Shown in pieces: positions 7,527 through 16,090 of a stretch of 64,000 nucleotides of DNA; the first letter of the stretch is position 1, and each line of letters opens with the position of its first letter. The translations under genes were made by a program, and so were the position numbers. A model generated the notes under the pieces. The model was given only the letters and a program-made list of their open reading frames with translations. It ran no database searches and was not told the DNA's origin. Source of the DNA: Frondihabitans sp. PhB188 (lineage in GTDB: Bacteria; Actinomycetota; Actinomycetes; Actinomycetales; Microbacteriaceae); contig NZ_RJUO01000001.1 of assembly GCF_003752365.1 (NCBI RefSeq), forward strand, positions 992,001-1,056,000, in the 5' to 3' direction.

Positions 7527-9047
7527 TCAGGCCCGACGCGCGGCGGCGAACAGCCCCTGCTCGAAGGCGTACACCTCGTCGGAGTCGACGTGCCCCTCGT
7601 TGACGTAGCTGCGCGTCGGCAGGCGGTCGGCGGTGGCGGGGTGCCACGGCGCGGCGCCGTCGGCGATGAACCCGACCCAGTCGGCGTGCATGCGGTCGGC
7701 GAGCGCCTGCGAGGGCGTGTCGCCGAGCACGACGGGCACGCCCTCGGCGTCGAGGAGGTCCCAGGCGAAGGGGATGTCGGAGCAGTGGCCGCTGGGGTCG
7801 GCCTCGAAGCGGCGGCCGGCGAAGTCGTAGGCCCAGGTGCGCGCGGCGGGGTCGGCGGTCTGGCGGGCGGTGGCGATGCGCGGCACGGCCGTGCGGAACA
7901 GCGCCGACGTCACGAGCTGGCTCTCGGCGCGGTCGGCCCCGACGCGCGCGACCTCGGCCTCGAAGGCGCGGATGGCCCCGTCGGAGACCCCGGCGGCCTC
8001 GAGGTCGCGGCGTACGTCGGCGACGTCGACGCGCCCGCCCGGGGCCGAGAACTCGTTGCGGGTGGTGCCGAGCAGCAGAGGCACGGCGGCGTTCTGCGCG
8101 AGTCCCGCGTCCATGGGCCCGGCGAGGACCTCGCCGTCGATCACCGGGGCCCAGGCCAGGCCGGTGCGACCCGAGGTGCTGCCGTCGGCAAGCCCGGCGA
8201 CGAGGTCGGCCGCCGAGACCGGCGGTGCGTCGGCTTCGAGGACGGTGTCTCCGACGTGGTTGAAGTCGCGCTCGGTGGCGGTGATGCGCTCTTCGGGGAT
8301 GGTGCTCCACGCCTCGAGGGTCGGCGCGATGCCGAGCGAGTCGGCGTAGGCCCGGGCGATCGGCTCGGCCGCATCGGCGGAGAGGTCTCCGGCGGCGCCC
8401 GAGTGCGAGATGACGGCGCGGAACAGGTCGCCCCGCAGCGGCGACGCCAGCAGGGCGAGGACACTGCCGCCGCCGGCCGACTGACCGCCGATGGTGACCT
8501 TGGCCGGATCGCCGCCGAACTGGCGGATATTCTCCTGCACCCACTCCAGTGCTGCCAGCTGGTCGAGAAGGCCGCGGTTGAACCCGCCGCCGTCGACACA
8601 GCCGAAGCCCTGGAAGCCCAGGCGGTACGACACGGTCACCGTGACGACGCCGTCGCGGTTGAACGAGCGGCCGTCGTACCAGGGGCTTGCGGGCGATCCG
8701 GCGAAGTAGCCGCCGCCGTGGATCCACACGAACACCGGCAGGTTCGCCTCGGTGTCGCCGGGTGCGGGCGTGAAGACGTTGACGTTCAGCGTGTCGGCGC
8801 CGGGGATCGACGGCTCGGGGATGGTGACGAAGGGGCCGAACGGCTCGCGCTGGGCCGTGGCGCCGTACTCCACGGCGGGACGGACGCCGTCCCAGGAGGC
8901 GCGGCGCCGCGGGGCCGTGAACCGCAGCTCGCCGACGGGGGCCTCCGCGAACGGGATCCCCAGGAACGCGACCGAGTGCGGCGTCTGCACGACGCCCTGG
9001 ACCCGGCCCGACGCGGTGGTCACGACGGTGGACTGAACGAGAGTCAT
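7527..9047 (-). CDS. Carboxylesterase, type B (alpha/beta hydrolase)
   Basis: 506 residues, the normal length for type-B esterases that cleave carboxylic esters. The oxyanion loop is WIHGGGYFAGS. The nucleophile Ser190 lies in GGQSAGGGS. The charge-relay acid is probably the Glu in GTTRNEF, and the catalytic His is His421 in GHCSDIPFAWD. ATG 9047 follows an almost perfect AAAGGAGG ribosome site. No signal peptide, so cytoplasmic. A TetR-like palindrome at 9077-9091 overlaps its likely -10. Physiological substrate unknown. Confidence 0.93.
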   Translation of the reverse strand: MTLVQSTVVTTASGRVQGVVQTPHSVAFLGIPFAEAPVGELRFTAPRRRASWDGVRPAVEYGATAQREPFGPFVTIPEPSIPGADTLNVNVFTPAPGDTEANLPVFVWIHGGGYFAGSPASPWYDGRSFNRDGVVTVTVSYRLGFQGFGCVDGGGFNRGLLDQLAALEWVQENIRQFGGDPAKVTIGGQSAGGGSVLALLASPLRGDLFRAVISHSGAAGDLSADAAEPIARAYADSLGIAPTLEAWSTIPEERITATERDFNHVGDTVLEADAPPVSAADLVAGLADGSTSGRTGLAWAPVIDGEVLAGPMDAGLAQNAAVPLLLGTTRNEFSAPGGRVDVADVRRDLEAAGVSDGAIRAFEAEVARVGADRAESQLVTSALFRTAVPRIATARQTADPAARTWAYDFAGRRFEADPSGHCSDIPFAWDLLDAEGVPVVLGDTPSQALADRMHADWVGFIADGAAPWHPATADRLPTRSYVNEGHVDSDEVYAFEQGLFAAARRA

Positions 9048-9076
9048 GGTGGCCTCCTTTGGCAACGGGGCGAGCC

Positions 9077-9091
9077 TACCGCCGGTCGGTA
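9077..9091. promoter_or_regulatory. TetR-like operator candidate upstream of the carboxylesterase
   Basis: TACCG-CCGGT-CGGTA, a perfect 5-base inverted repeat. Read on the minus strand it overlaps a TAGGCT box that could be the -10 of the esterase gene. No cognate regulator is next to it. Confidence 0.4.
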
Positions 9092-9170
9092 TGCGGCGGC
9101 GGTCCGATGGAGTCCGCGTTCCGGCACCCGCCCTGGGCCGCGGCGTGGAGTGAGTGCCGCTGCACGGGGC

Positions 9171-10451
9171 CTACCGGCCCGACGGTGCCAGTCGATCGCG
9201 GAACGCCCGCCCGCCGACCACGACGACGGCGACCACGGTCGCGGCACCGTACCCGGCGACCAGCCACGCCTGACTCGGAACCACCGCCGCCGCCCCGAGC
9301 CCGACGAGCGGGGCCGAGAGCGCGCCGAAGCTGTACTGCGCCACCCCGAGGATCGCCGACGCCGTGCTCCCCGCGTGGCGGTCGACGCTCATGCCGATCG
9401 CGATGACGTTCGAGCCCAGGAAGCCGGCGCACATCACGACGACGGCCAGCATCCCGAGGATCACGCCGAGGGGCGCGGCGGCGGCGAAGGCGACGACGAG
9501 GGCGAGGCCGTCGGCGGCGAGCGCGCCGGCGGCGGCCGTGGCGACGACGCCGGGGCGGATCCTGCGCACGAGACGGGCGTTGACCTGCGCGGCGATCAGG
9601 AGACCCACGGCGTTGAGGGCGAAGACGACGGCGTACTGGGTGGCCGAGAGTCCGTAGCGATCCTGAAGCAGGATGCTCGTGCCTGCCAGATACGACAGCA
9701 GGGCGCCCGACGACAGGCCGATCGCGAGGGCCGATGCGAGCACGGCGCGCTGGCCGAGCAGGGTGCGGACCTTCCCGTGGCCTCCCGTCGACACGTCGGA
9801 GGGCACCTCGCGCTCGGCGGGCGCGAGCGACCGGTCGATGCGGTCGGGGTGGGTCTCGGGCAGGGCGAGCACGACGACGACGAGCACGACGAAGCCGAGG
9901 GCGCCGATCATGGCGAAGATCCAGCGCCACGATCCGCCGGCGTTCATGAGGGCCGAGCCGACGAGCGGGCCGACGACCGGCGCGATGCTCGTGATGGCGG
10001 CGAGCTGCGAGAAGAACGGGGCCAGGCGCCTGCGCTCGAGCACGTCGCGGCCGAGCGTGCGCGACGTCGACACCCCGATCGCCGCGGCGACGCCCTGGAA
10101 CAGCCGCGCGACGATCAGGAAGGCGATGTGCGGGGCGAGCGCGCAGGCGAGCGTCGCGATCAGGAAGACGACGAGGCTGCCGATGAGCGGACCCCGCCGG
10201 CCGAACCGGTCGGCGAGCGGCGCGCCGAGCAGCTGGCCGAGCACCAGCCCGGCGAGGCTGGCGGTGAGGGTGAGCTGCACGGCCCAGTCGCCGACCCCGA
10301 ACTCGCGGGCGATCGATGGGAAGCCGGGGCTGTAGGCGTCCATGGTGAACGGGCCGAGCCAGGTCAGGAAGACGGCCACCACGACGATCCGCCGCACCAG
10401 CCCCGCCCGGGAACGGGTCGCGGTGTCGGCGGCGATGTCGATCGTGGTCAT
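9171..10451 (-). CDS. MFS multidrug exporter, Bcr/CflA type
   Basis: 426 residues with about 12 hydrophobic helices. Motif A between helices 2 and 3 reads APLADRFGRRG. The helix 4 region (RLFQGVAAAIGVSTSRTLGRDV) matches the Bcr/CflA group, proton-driven drug exporters. Start ATG 10451 is preceded by GGAG. It lies downstream of a second MFS gene in the same direction, with 122 bases between them, so they may or may not be co-transcribed. Substrate is unknown; members export bicyclomycin, chloramphenicol or sulfonamides. Confidence 0.88.
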   Translation of the reverse strand: MTTIDIAADTATRSRAGLVRRIVVVAVFLTWLGPFTMDAYSPGFPSIAREFGVGDWAVQLTLTASLAGLVLGQLLGAPLADRFGRRGPLIGSLVVFLIATLACALAPHIAFLIVARLFQGVAAAIGVSTSRTLGRDVLERRRLAPFFSQLAAITSIAPVVGPLVGSALMNAGGSWRWIFAMIGALGFVVLVVVVLALPETHPDRIDRSLAPAEREVPSDVSTGGHGKVRTLLGQRAVLASALAIGLSSGALLSYLAGTSILLQDRYGLSATQYAVVFALNAVGLLIAAQVNARLVRRIRPGVVATAAAGALAADGLALVVAFAAAAPLGVILGMLAVVVMCAGFLGSNVIAIGMSVDRHAGSTASAILGVAQYSFGALSAPLVGLGAAAVVPSQAWLVAGYGAATVVAVVVVGGRAFRDRLAPSGR

Positions 10452-10573
10452 GGCGGTGCTCCGTTCGCGCCGGGCTCCCCGACGTTCTCAGAGTGGGGGC
10501 GGCGTATTTCCGGGCGGGTCCGCGCGCGTTACGGGTGGTTTACGCCTCTGCGCGGGCGTGGCGCCGGCGCGGC

Positions 10574-11779
10574 CTAGGCCGAGGCCACGGGCGCAGGAAC
10601 TCCGCCCGCCCCCTCGTGCCGCAGTAGCAGCCCGCCCCGGCGCCCGACGGCCCACACCGTGAGCGCGACCCCGCACAGCACGGCCCCTCCGAGGGTGACC
10701 GCCGTCCAGCCGCCGTGGGCCCAGAGCAGCGTCGCCAGCCCCGAGCCGATCGCCCCGCAGATGAAGTTGTTCGTCACGAACGCCGTGTTGAGGCGGCTCC
10801 GTGCGGCGGGGTCGATCAGGAACATCCGCGACTGCACGGTGATGTTGTGCCCCTGGATGGCGACGTCGAGCACCACGATCGCGACGACGATCCCGACGAC
10901 GCTGTCCGCGGCGAGCCCGGCCACCACGAACGAGACGAGCACGAGCGCCCAGGTCACGCCGATCGTGGGCATCGCGAGTCCGCGGTCGCTGAGGCGTCCG
11001 GCGCGCTGGGCGGCGGCGGCTCCGGCGAGCCCGACGAGGCCGAACAGCCCGATCGCCGTCACCCCGAACGAGAACGGCGGGGCGCTCAGCAAGAAGGTCA
11101 GCGACGTCCAGAACATCGTGAAGACGGCGAACGAGATGCCGCCGAGCACGAGGTGCCACCGCACGGCGCGCTCCCGCCGCACGATCGAGAACACCGAGGC
11201 GATCAGGGCCGGGTACCGCATCGCCGTGCGCGGCTCGAGGCGCGGGATCGCGAAGTACAGCAGCACGGCGAGCACGAGGGCGAGCGCCGCCGCCACCACG
11301 TAGATCGCGCGCCATCCGGCCGCCCCGGCGATGAGCCCCGAGACGGTGCGCGAGACCAGGATGCCGATCAGGATCCCCGACACGACGGCACCGACCACCC
11401 GGCCGCGGCTCGAGTCGTCGGCGAGGTCGCCGGCCAGCGGCACCAGTATCTGCCCCGACACCGTCGTGAGCCCGACGAGCGCCAGCGTGACGAGCAGCAC
11501 GGCGAACGTGGGAGCGAGCGCGCTGGCGAGCAGGGCCGCCGTCGCGCACAGCAGCGCGATCGGCACGAGGATCCGCCGGTTCACGACGTCGCCGAGCGGA
11601 ACGAACAGCAGCACGCCGAGCGCGTAGCCGATCTGGGTGGCCGTGACGAGCAGGCCCGCCGACGAGGTGTCGGTCTTCAGGTCGTCGGCGATGAAGTCGA
11701 GGAGGGGCTGCGACCAGTAGAGGTTGCCGACGGCGGCGCCACCGGCGATGGCGAAGAGGAGGGTGAGGCGGCGGTTCAT
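10574..11779 (-). CDS. MFS transporter (12 helices)
   Basis: 401 residues from ATG 11779 (MNRRLTLLFAI); the longer in-frame extension is not hydrophobic and lacks support. NLYWSQPLLDFIADDL in helix 1-2 and LFVPLGDVVNRR in the motif A position resemble YnfM/NLYYAQPLL-type transporters of drugs or arabinose. The downstream neighbour is another MFS gene, the upstream neighbour a methionine aminopeptidase. Substrate unknown. Confidence 0.85.
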   Translation of the reverse strand: MNRRLTLLFAIAGGAAVGNLYWSQPLLDFIADDLKTDTSSAGLLVTATQIGYALGVLLFVPLGDVVNRRILVPIALLCATAALLASALAPTFAVLLVTLALVGLTTVSGQILVPLAGDLADDSSRGRVVGAVVSGILIGILVSRTVSGLIAGAAGWRAIYVVAAALALVLAVLLYFAIPRLEPRTAMRYPALIASVFSIVRRERAVRWHLVLGGISFAVFTMFWTSLTFLLSAPPFSFGVTAIGLFGLVGLAGAAAAQRAGRLSDRGLAMPTIGVTWALVLVSFVVAGLAADSVVGIVVAIVVLDVAIQGHNITVQSRMFLIDPAARSRLNTAFVTNNFICGAIGSGLATLLWAHGGWTAVTLGGAVLCGVALTVWAVGRRGGLLLRHEGAGGVPAPVASA

Positions 11780-11839
11780 GCCCCCAGCCAAGCGCACACG
11801 GGCGGCGCGTGGGAGTTCCTGCGAGTACACCCTTCGGCG

Positions 11840-12610
11840 CTAGCGCGCCAGCGTCAGGATCTCGGCCCCGTCGGCGGTGATCGCGATCGTGTGCTCGGTG
11901 TGGGCCGTGCGGCACCCGGTCGCGCTGCGGAGCGTCCACCCGTCGGGGTCGGTCACGAGCAGGTCGGTGTCGGCCATGATCCACGGCTCGAGCGCCAGCA
12001 GGAGGCCCGGCCGCAGCGTGTAGCCGCGCCCGGGCCGCCCGGTGTTCGCGACGTGCGGGTCCTGGTGCATCGTCGAGCCGATGCCGTGGCCGCCGAACTC
12101 GACGTTGACCGGGTAGCCGGCGTCGTCGAGCACGGTGCCGATCGCCGACGACAGGTCGCCGATGCGGGCACCGGGGCGGGCCGCGGCGATCCCGGCGGCG
12201 AGGGCGCGCTCGGTGGTCTCGATCAGGGCGAGGCTCGACGCGGGCTGCGTCGGCCCGACCACGAAGCTGATGGCCGCGTCGGCGGCGATTCCGTCTGTGA
12301 GGACCGCGAGGTCGAGGGTGAGGAGGTCGCCGTCGAGGAGCGCGTAGTCGTGCGGCAGCCCGTGCAGCACGGCGTCGTTCACCGCGGTGCAGACGTAGTG
12401 GCCGAACGGACCGCGCCCGAACGACGGCGCGTAGTCGACGTAGCACGACTCGGCGCCGGCCTCGACGATCATCTCGTGGGTCCAGCGGTCGATCTCGAGC
12501 AGGTTGGTGCCGACGGTCGTGCGGCTCTTCAGCGTCTGAAGGATCGTGCCGACCAGCGCGCCGGTGACCCGCGCCTTGGCCAGCTCGGAGGGGGTGAGGA
12601 TCTCGATCAT
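11840..12610 (-). CDS. map: Methionine aminopeptidase, type I
   Basis: 256 residues, the usual length for type I MetAP, which removes the first Met of new proteins using two metal ions. Metal ligands appear as Asp in LTLDLAV, Asp in GIAADAA, His in GGHGIG, Glu in LALEPW and Glu in AHTEHT. The region GHYVCTAVNDAVLHGLP is the substrate-pocket histidine motif. The first Asp motif (LDLAV rather than VDVG) is somewhat divergent. Because it is unlinked to the usual secY-adk-map context, it is probably a second paralogue (inference). A TATAGT box lies 7 bases before the ATG with no ribosome site, and the box sits inside a palindrome shared with the divergent XRE regulator. Confidence 0.92.
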   Translation of the reverse strand: MIEILTPSELAKARVTGALVGTILQTLKSRTTVGTNLLEIDRWTHEMIVEAGAESCYVDYAPSFGRGPFGHYVCTAVNDAVLHGLPHDYALLDGDLLTLDLAVLTDGIAADAAISFVVGPTQPASSLALIETTERALAAGIAAARPGARIGDLSSAIGTVLDDAGYPVNVEFGGHGIGSTMHQDPHVANTGRPGRGYTLRPGLLLALEPWIMADTDLLVTDPDGWTLRSATGCRTAHTEHTIAITADGAEILTLAR

Positions 12611-12611
12611 T

Positions 12612-12639
12612 CCAATAACTATACCGGTACTAGTATTGG
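12612..12639. promoter_or_regulatory. Shared operator and twin leaderless promoters between map and the XRE gene
   Basis: A 28-base imperfect palindrome with CCAATA...TACC and GGTA...TATTGG halves (10 of 14 positions symmetric) fills the 33-base gap between the two start codons. TATAGT for map (minus, 12618-12623) and TAGTAT for the XRE gene (plus, 12631-12636) both lie inside it, each 7 bases from its start codon. Binding here should block both genes at once. Confidence 0.65.
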
Positions 12640-12643
12640 GCGC

Positions 12644-12910
12644 ATGGTCCGCCTCCCGCTCTCTCCCGCCGATGTCGAGCGCGGCCGCCGCCTCGGGGCC
12701 CTTCTGCGGCGAGCGCGCGCCGACCGCTCCATGCTCGACGTCGCCCTCGCCGCCGGGCTGTCGCCCGAGACGCTCCGCAAGATCGAGACCGGCCGCGTGG
12801 CGACGCCGTCGTTCCCGACCATCGCCGCGCTGGCCGACGTGCTGGGGCTCTCGCTCGACGAGGTGTGGGCCGCGATCCGAGCGGAAGAACTCGGCGCCCT
12901 CGCCGGCTGA
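12644..12910 (+). CDS. Small XRE-family helix-turn-helix regulator
   Basis: 88 residues consisting almost entirely of one Cro/CI-type HTH: RRLGALLRRARADRSMLDVALAAGLSPETLRKIE, with the family's FPTIAALADVLGLSLDEVW helix after it. No other domain. ATG 12644 is 7 bases after TAGTAT, leaderless type. It probably represses itself and the divergent methionine aminopeptidase through the palindrome at 12612-12639. This is inference from the gap being filled by a symmetric site. Confidence 0.88.
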   Translation: MVRLPLSPADVERGRRLGALLRRARADRSMLDVALAAGLSPETLRKIETGRVATPSFPTIAALADVLGLSLDEVWAAIRAEELGALAG

Positions 12911-12949
12911 CCTCGCCCCGCCGCGCCCTCCCCGCCCCGCCAGCCCTGC

Positions 12950-13090
12950 CTAGTCGAGCGGGATCTCGACCCAGTGCCACCCGTCGGGCAGCGTCTCGGC
13001 GGGCAGGTCGGCCGGTCCGTGCGACACGGCGCCCGCGGCGTCGATCTGGACGACCTGCGAGGCCGCGGAGGCGGTGCTCACGGCGGCCAT
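12950..13090 (-). CDS. 46-residue protein coupled to the response regulator
   Basis: It starts at ATG 13090, whose A is also the last base of the upstream TGA (TGATG), a classic translational coupling. The product ends LPDGWHWVEIPLD and carries SQVVQIDAAGAV in the middle; I recognise no family. Its existence rests on the coupling and on sensible codon use; it could be a C-terminal partner or stabiliser of the response regulator (speculative). Confidence 0.5.
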   Translation of the reverse strand: MAAVSTASAASQVVQIDAAGAVSHGPADLPAETLPDGWHWVEIPLD

Positions 13091-13836
13091 CAGAGCACGT
13101 CCACGAGAACGAGGTCGGCGCCCGACACGCGGAGGACGGCCGAGAGCTCGCCGCCGGGGCCGGCCCCCGTCACGGCGGGGATGGTCGTCAGCGCGTTCGG
13201 CGCGACGAAGTCGAACCCCCGGTCGGTGAGGCGGTCGGCGAGGGCGCGCCGCGACTGCCGGCCCGACGGCCACTGCGCGAGTTCCTGCACCACTGCGAAA
13301 TCGAGGGGGGCGAGCAGGAGGGGGCGCCCGCCCATCCAGGCCTGGCCCGTCGCCGTGTCGAGCACGAGGTCGCCCCGCACGACGCTGGTGGGCAGCTTGC
13401 CCTGCTTGCGGAACAGCGCGGCGAGCGTGGCGACGACCTCCTCGAGCGCGAACGGCTTGGTGATGTAGTCGTCGGCACCGGCGGCGTACGCGGCGAGCCG
13501 GTCGTCGATCGACGACCGGCCGGTGAGGAAGAGCACGGGCGTGTCGACGCCGCGCTCCCGCAGCCGCGACACCACCTCGGTGCCGAGCACGTCGGGCAGC
13601 ATCATGTCGAGCAGCATCGCGTCGGGGGCGTCGATCGTGGCCGCCTCGAGCACGCTGAGGCCGTCGGGGAAGCGGGTGACCTGCCACCCCTCCATGCCGA
13701 GGGCGATCGACAGGAGGCGGGTGATCGGGTCCTCCTCGTCGACCACGAAGACCCGCAGGACGCCGGTGGGCCTTTGCGGCTCGCGGGTCGGAGTGTCGCC
13801 CTGCTGTGGAGCGACGCCGGTTGCGGTCGTGACCAT
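13090..13836 (-). CDS. Response regulator with degenerate output domain
   Basis: 248 residues. The receiver domain (about 28-145) has the acid pocket in FVVDEEDPI, the phospho-acceptor Asp77 in MLLDMMLPD, the Thr in LFLTGRS and the Lys in YITKPFALEE. The C-terminal part starts like an OmpR winged helix (VLDTATGQAWMGGRPLLLAPLDF, split here by normal strands) but the recognition helix region is not well conserved, so DNA binding is doubtful. Start ATG 13836 has GAAGGGAA upstream. No partner kinase lies in the same operon; the divergent kinase already has a NarL-type partner. Confidence 0.8.
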   Translation of the reverse strand: MVTTATGVAPQQGDTPTREPQRPTGVLRVFVVDEEDPITRLLSIALGMEGWQVTRFPDGLSVLEAATIDAPDAMLLDMMLPDVLGTEVVSRLRERGVDTPVLFLTGRSSIDDRLAAYAAGADDYITKPFALEEVVATLAALFRKQGKLPTSVVRGDLVLDTATGQAWMGGRPLLLAPLDFAVVQELAQWPSGRQSRRALADRLTDRGFDFVAPNALTTIPAVTGAGPGGELSAVLRVSGADLVLVDVL

Positions 13837-14050
13837 GATGCGTTCCCTTCGGTCGGTGCTTCGGATTCGGTACGTCCACTCTCGCCAGCCGACGCTGCGG
13901 GCGCGTCCCCCGGGCGAATCGATCCGCGTACTGCGATCGGAGTACGAGACGCTCGCGGTCGCGACCCGGGCGGGTGATGCGACGCACATGCGCCTTGGGC
14001 AGGATGGGATCGCGCCGCGCTGCGACCGTCGGCGCTGGGAGGAGCCCGCG

Positions 14051-15277
14051 ATGAGTGTCGTCCGTCGCGCGTCGCCGACCCCGCGCTACATCCGACCGCG
14101 CGGTCTCGGCTGGCCGACGACCGTCGTCTTCGGCCTGATGACGCTCGCGTTCGCGGTCACGCCGACCGACGTGGGCGGCAGCGGCATCCCGGCGCACCCG
14201 GTCGCGGCGATCACGGTCGGGGCCGCCCTCGCGGCCATCGTCTTCCGCGAGCGCTTCTGCCGCACCGCCACCGTGGTCGCCATCGTGTCGGCGGCGCTCG
14301 GCATCGCTACCGGCGGCCCGACGTTCGCCTTCCTGCCCGCCGTGCTCCTGACCGTGTTCACCACCGCCGTGCTCACCGACCGCATCACGACCGCCGTCGC
14401 CGTGGTGATCGCGTCGAGCGTGGCCGGCGAGGTCGCGACCGGCGTGCTCCCCCACTTCTTCCGCGACTCGCGCGTCGTGATCCTCTGGGTCGTCCTGACG
14501 GTGCTCGCGGCGATGACCGGAGACGCGGCCCGGTCGAGGGCGGCCTACATCGAAGGGGTGCAGGAACGCGCGCGCCGAGCCGAGGCGAATCTCGAGGCGG
14601 AGGCGCAGCGCCGCGTCGTCGAGGAGCGACTCCGCCTGGCGCGCGACCTGCATGACGCGGTGGCGCACCACATCGCCGTGATCAACCTCCAGGCGGCGGC
14701 CGCGCGGCGTGCCCTCCCCGAGGGCGCCGACGCATCAGCGCGATCGCTTGACACCGTGACCGACGCCGCGCGCACCGTGCTGGCCGACATGGGCAACATG
14801 CTGTACGTGCTGCGGCAGGGCGACGCCCAGGGCGGAGGCCAGGCACCCCTCGCCGGCCTCGAGGAGGTCCCGGCGCTGCTGCGGGTGTTCGCCGCCGACG
14901 GGCTCCGCGTGGAGCTCGTCGAGACCGGCGCCCGTGTCGCCCTCGATCAGCCCGTCGACATCGTCGCCTACCGGTGCATCCAGGAGGGGCTGACGAACGC
15001 GCACAAGCACGGGGCGGGCGGCACGGCCGTGCTGCGGCTCGACTGGGGCGAGGGCGCCGTCGAGGTCGAGGTCGAGAACGGCACCGCGGCTCCTGCGCCC
15101 GATGCCCCACCGCTGCCCGACGCCGCCGACCGGCACCGCTACGGTCTCGCCGGGGTCCGCGAGCGGGTGGCCAGCGTCGGCGGCACCCTCGAGCTCGCCG
15201 AGACGATCGGCCGGAGCTTCGTCTTCCGGCTGCGGCTGCCGCTGCAGACCCCCGCCTCTCGAAGGAGCGCCCCGTGA
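14051..15277 (+). CDS. Sensor histidine kinase, NarL-pair (HisKA_3) type
   Basis: 408 residues. Several hydrophobic helices occupy about residues 24-150. A coiled linker leads to the H-box RDLHDAVAHHIAVI with His201 as phosphorylation site. The HATPase region contains the N-box EGLTNAHKHG and the G-box YGLAGVRERV. Start ATG 14051 has GGGAGGAG at good spacing. It overlaps the response regulator by GTGA and is therefore co-translated with it. The membrane helices without a large outside loop suggest sensing of membrane stress or a lipophilic signal (inference). Confidence 0.93.
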   Translation: MSVVRRASPTPRYIRPRGLGWPTTVVFGLMTLAFAVTPTDVGGSGIPAHPVAAITVGAALAAIVFRERFCRTATVVAIVSAALGIATGGPTFAFLPAVLLTVFTTAVLTDRITTAVAVVIASSVAGEVATGVLPHFFRDSRVVILWVVLTVLAAMTGDAARSRAAYIEGVQERARRAEANLEAEAQRRVVEERLRLARDLHDAVAHHIAVINLQAAAARRALPEGADASARSLDTVTDAARTVLADMGNMLYVLRQGDAQGGGQAPLAGLEEVPALLRVFAADGLRVELVETGARVALDQPVDIVAYRCIQEGLTNAHKHGAGGTAVLRLDWGEGAVEVEVENGTAAPAPDAPPLPDAADRHRYGLAGVRERVASVGGTLELAETIGRSFVFRLRLPLQTPASRRSAP

Positions 15278-15945
15278 GCCCGATCACCGTCATGCTGGCC
15301 GACGACCAGACGCTGATCCGCCAGGCCGTCGCCGACCTCGTGTCGCAGGAGGACGACATCGAGGTGGTGGCGCAGGCGGCCGACGGCGCGGAGGCGATCC
15401 GGACGGCCCGCGAGCTGCGGCCCGACGTGATCCTGATGGACATCCGGATGCCCGGCACCGACGGCATCGCCGCCACCTCGGCCATCTGCGGAGACCCCGC
15501 GCTCGCGGGCACCCGCGTGATCGTGCTCACCACCTTCGAGAACGACCAGAACGTGCTCGACGCCCTCCGCGCCGGCGCGAGCGGCTTCGTCGGCAAGGGA
15601 ACCGACCCCGAGGCCCTCGTCGCCGCGATCCGGACGGTGCACGACGGCGACGCCCTGCTCTCGCCGAAGGCGACGAAGGCGCTCATCGACCGGTGGCTCG
15701 TGCCCGCCGAGCCGCCTGTGCGGCCTCGGCCACGCGAGCTCGACGACCTGACCGAGCGCGAGGCGGACGTGCTCGAGCGGATCGCGCGAGGCCGCACCAA
15801 CGCCGAGATCGCCGCCGACCTCTACCTCTCACCCCACACCGTGAAGACGCACGCGCACCGGATCATGGCCAAGATCGGCGCGCACGACCGGGCGCAGATC
15901 GTCGTCTTCGCATACGAGAACGGGCTGCTGGTCCCTGGGGCGTAG
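15274..15945 (+). CDS. NarL/LuxR-family response regulator
   Basis: 223 residues. Receiver: acid pocket MLADDQ, phospho-acceptor Asp56 in ILMDIRMPG, and Lys in GKGTDPEAL. The LuxR-type HTH (LTEREADVLERIARGRTNAEIA with LSPHTVKTHAHRIMAKIG) ends the protein. The GTG start overlaps the kinase stop (GTGA) and is preceded by AAGGAG. It is the cognate partner of the kinase at 14051. Target genes are unknown; the large catabolic operon starts 145 bases downstream, so control of it is possible but not shown. Confidence 0.95.
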   Translation: MSPITVMLADDQTLIRQAVADLVSQEDDIEVVAQAADGAEAIRTARELRPDVILMDIRMPGTDGIAATSAICGDPALAGTRVIVLTTFENDQNVLDALRAGASGFVGKGTDPEALVAAIRTVHDGDALLSPKATKALIDRWLVPAEPPVRPRPRELDDLTEREADVLERIARGRTNAEIAADLYLSPHTVKTHAHRIMAKIGAHDRAQIVVFAYENGLLVPGA

Positions 15946-15991
15946 CCACCCGCGCGTGCGGCAGAGGATCGCCGCCGCGGTGGGCCGTTCC

Positions 15992-16007
15992 TGCCGCCGG
16001 CACGGGT
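15992..16007 (+). repeat. GC-rich repeat also found at 53785
   Basis: TGCCGCCGGCACGGGT occurs here and at 53785-53800, in both cases downstream of a plus-strand gene ending in TAG. A GCAGGAAC motif (minus orientation) overlaps it here. Possibly part of a terminator. Confidence 0.45.
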
Positions 16008-16056
16008 CGCTCCCCGTATCACCGGCGTAACACAGCCGACACATCCGTGCGGCAGA

Positions 16057-16074
16057 GTGAACCCATCGGTTCAC
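16057..16074. promoter_or_regulatory. Operator candidate in front of the catabolic operon
   Basis: GTGAACC-CATC-GGTTCAC, a perfect 7-base inverted repeat 17 bases before ATG 16091. The geometry suits a TetR- or GntR-type dimer. No such regulator is encoded next to it. Confidence 0.6.
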
Positions 16075-16090
16075 TGACCTCGGAGACGCC

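Noticed and set aside
7590-10577. A 995-codon open frame on the plus strand opposite the esterase and MFS genes
   Set aside because: Its product is Gly/Arg/Asp-rich with no family motif and lies opposite two well-supported genes. Such long antisense frames are expected at 70% G+C.
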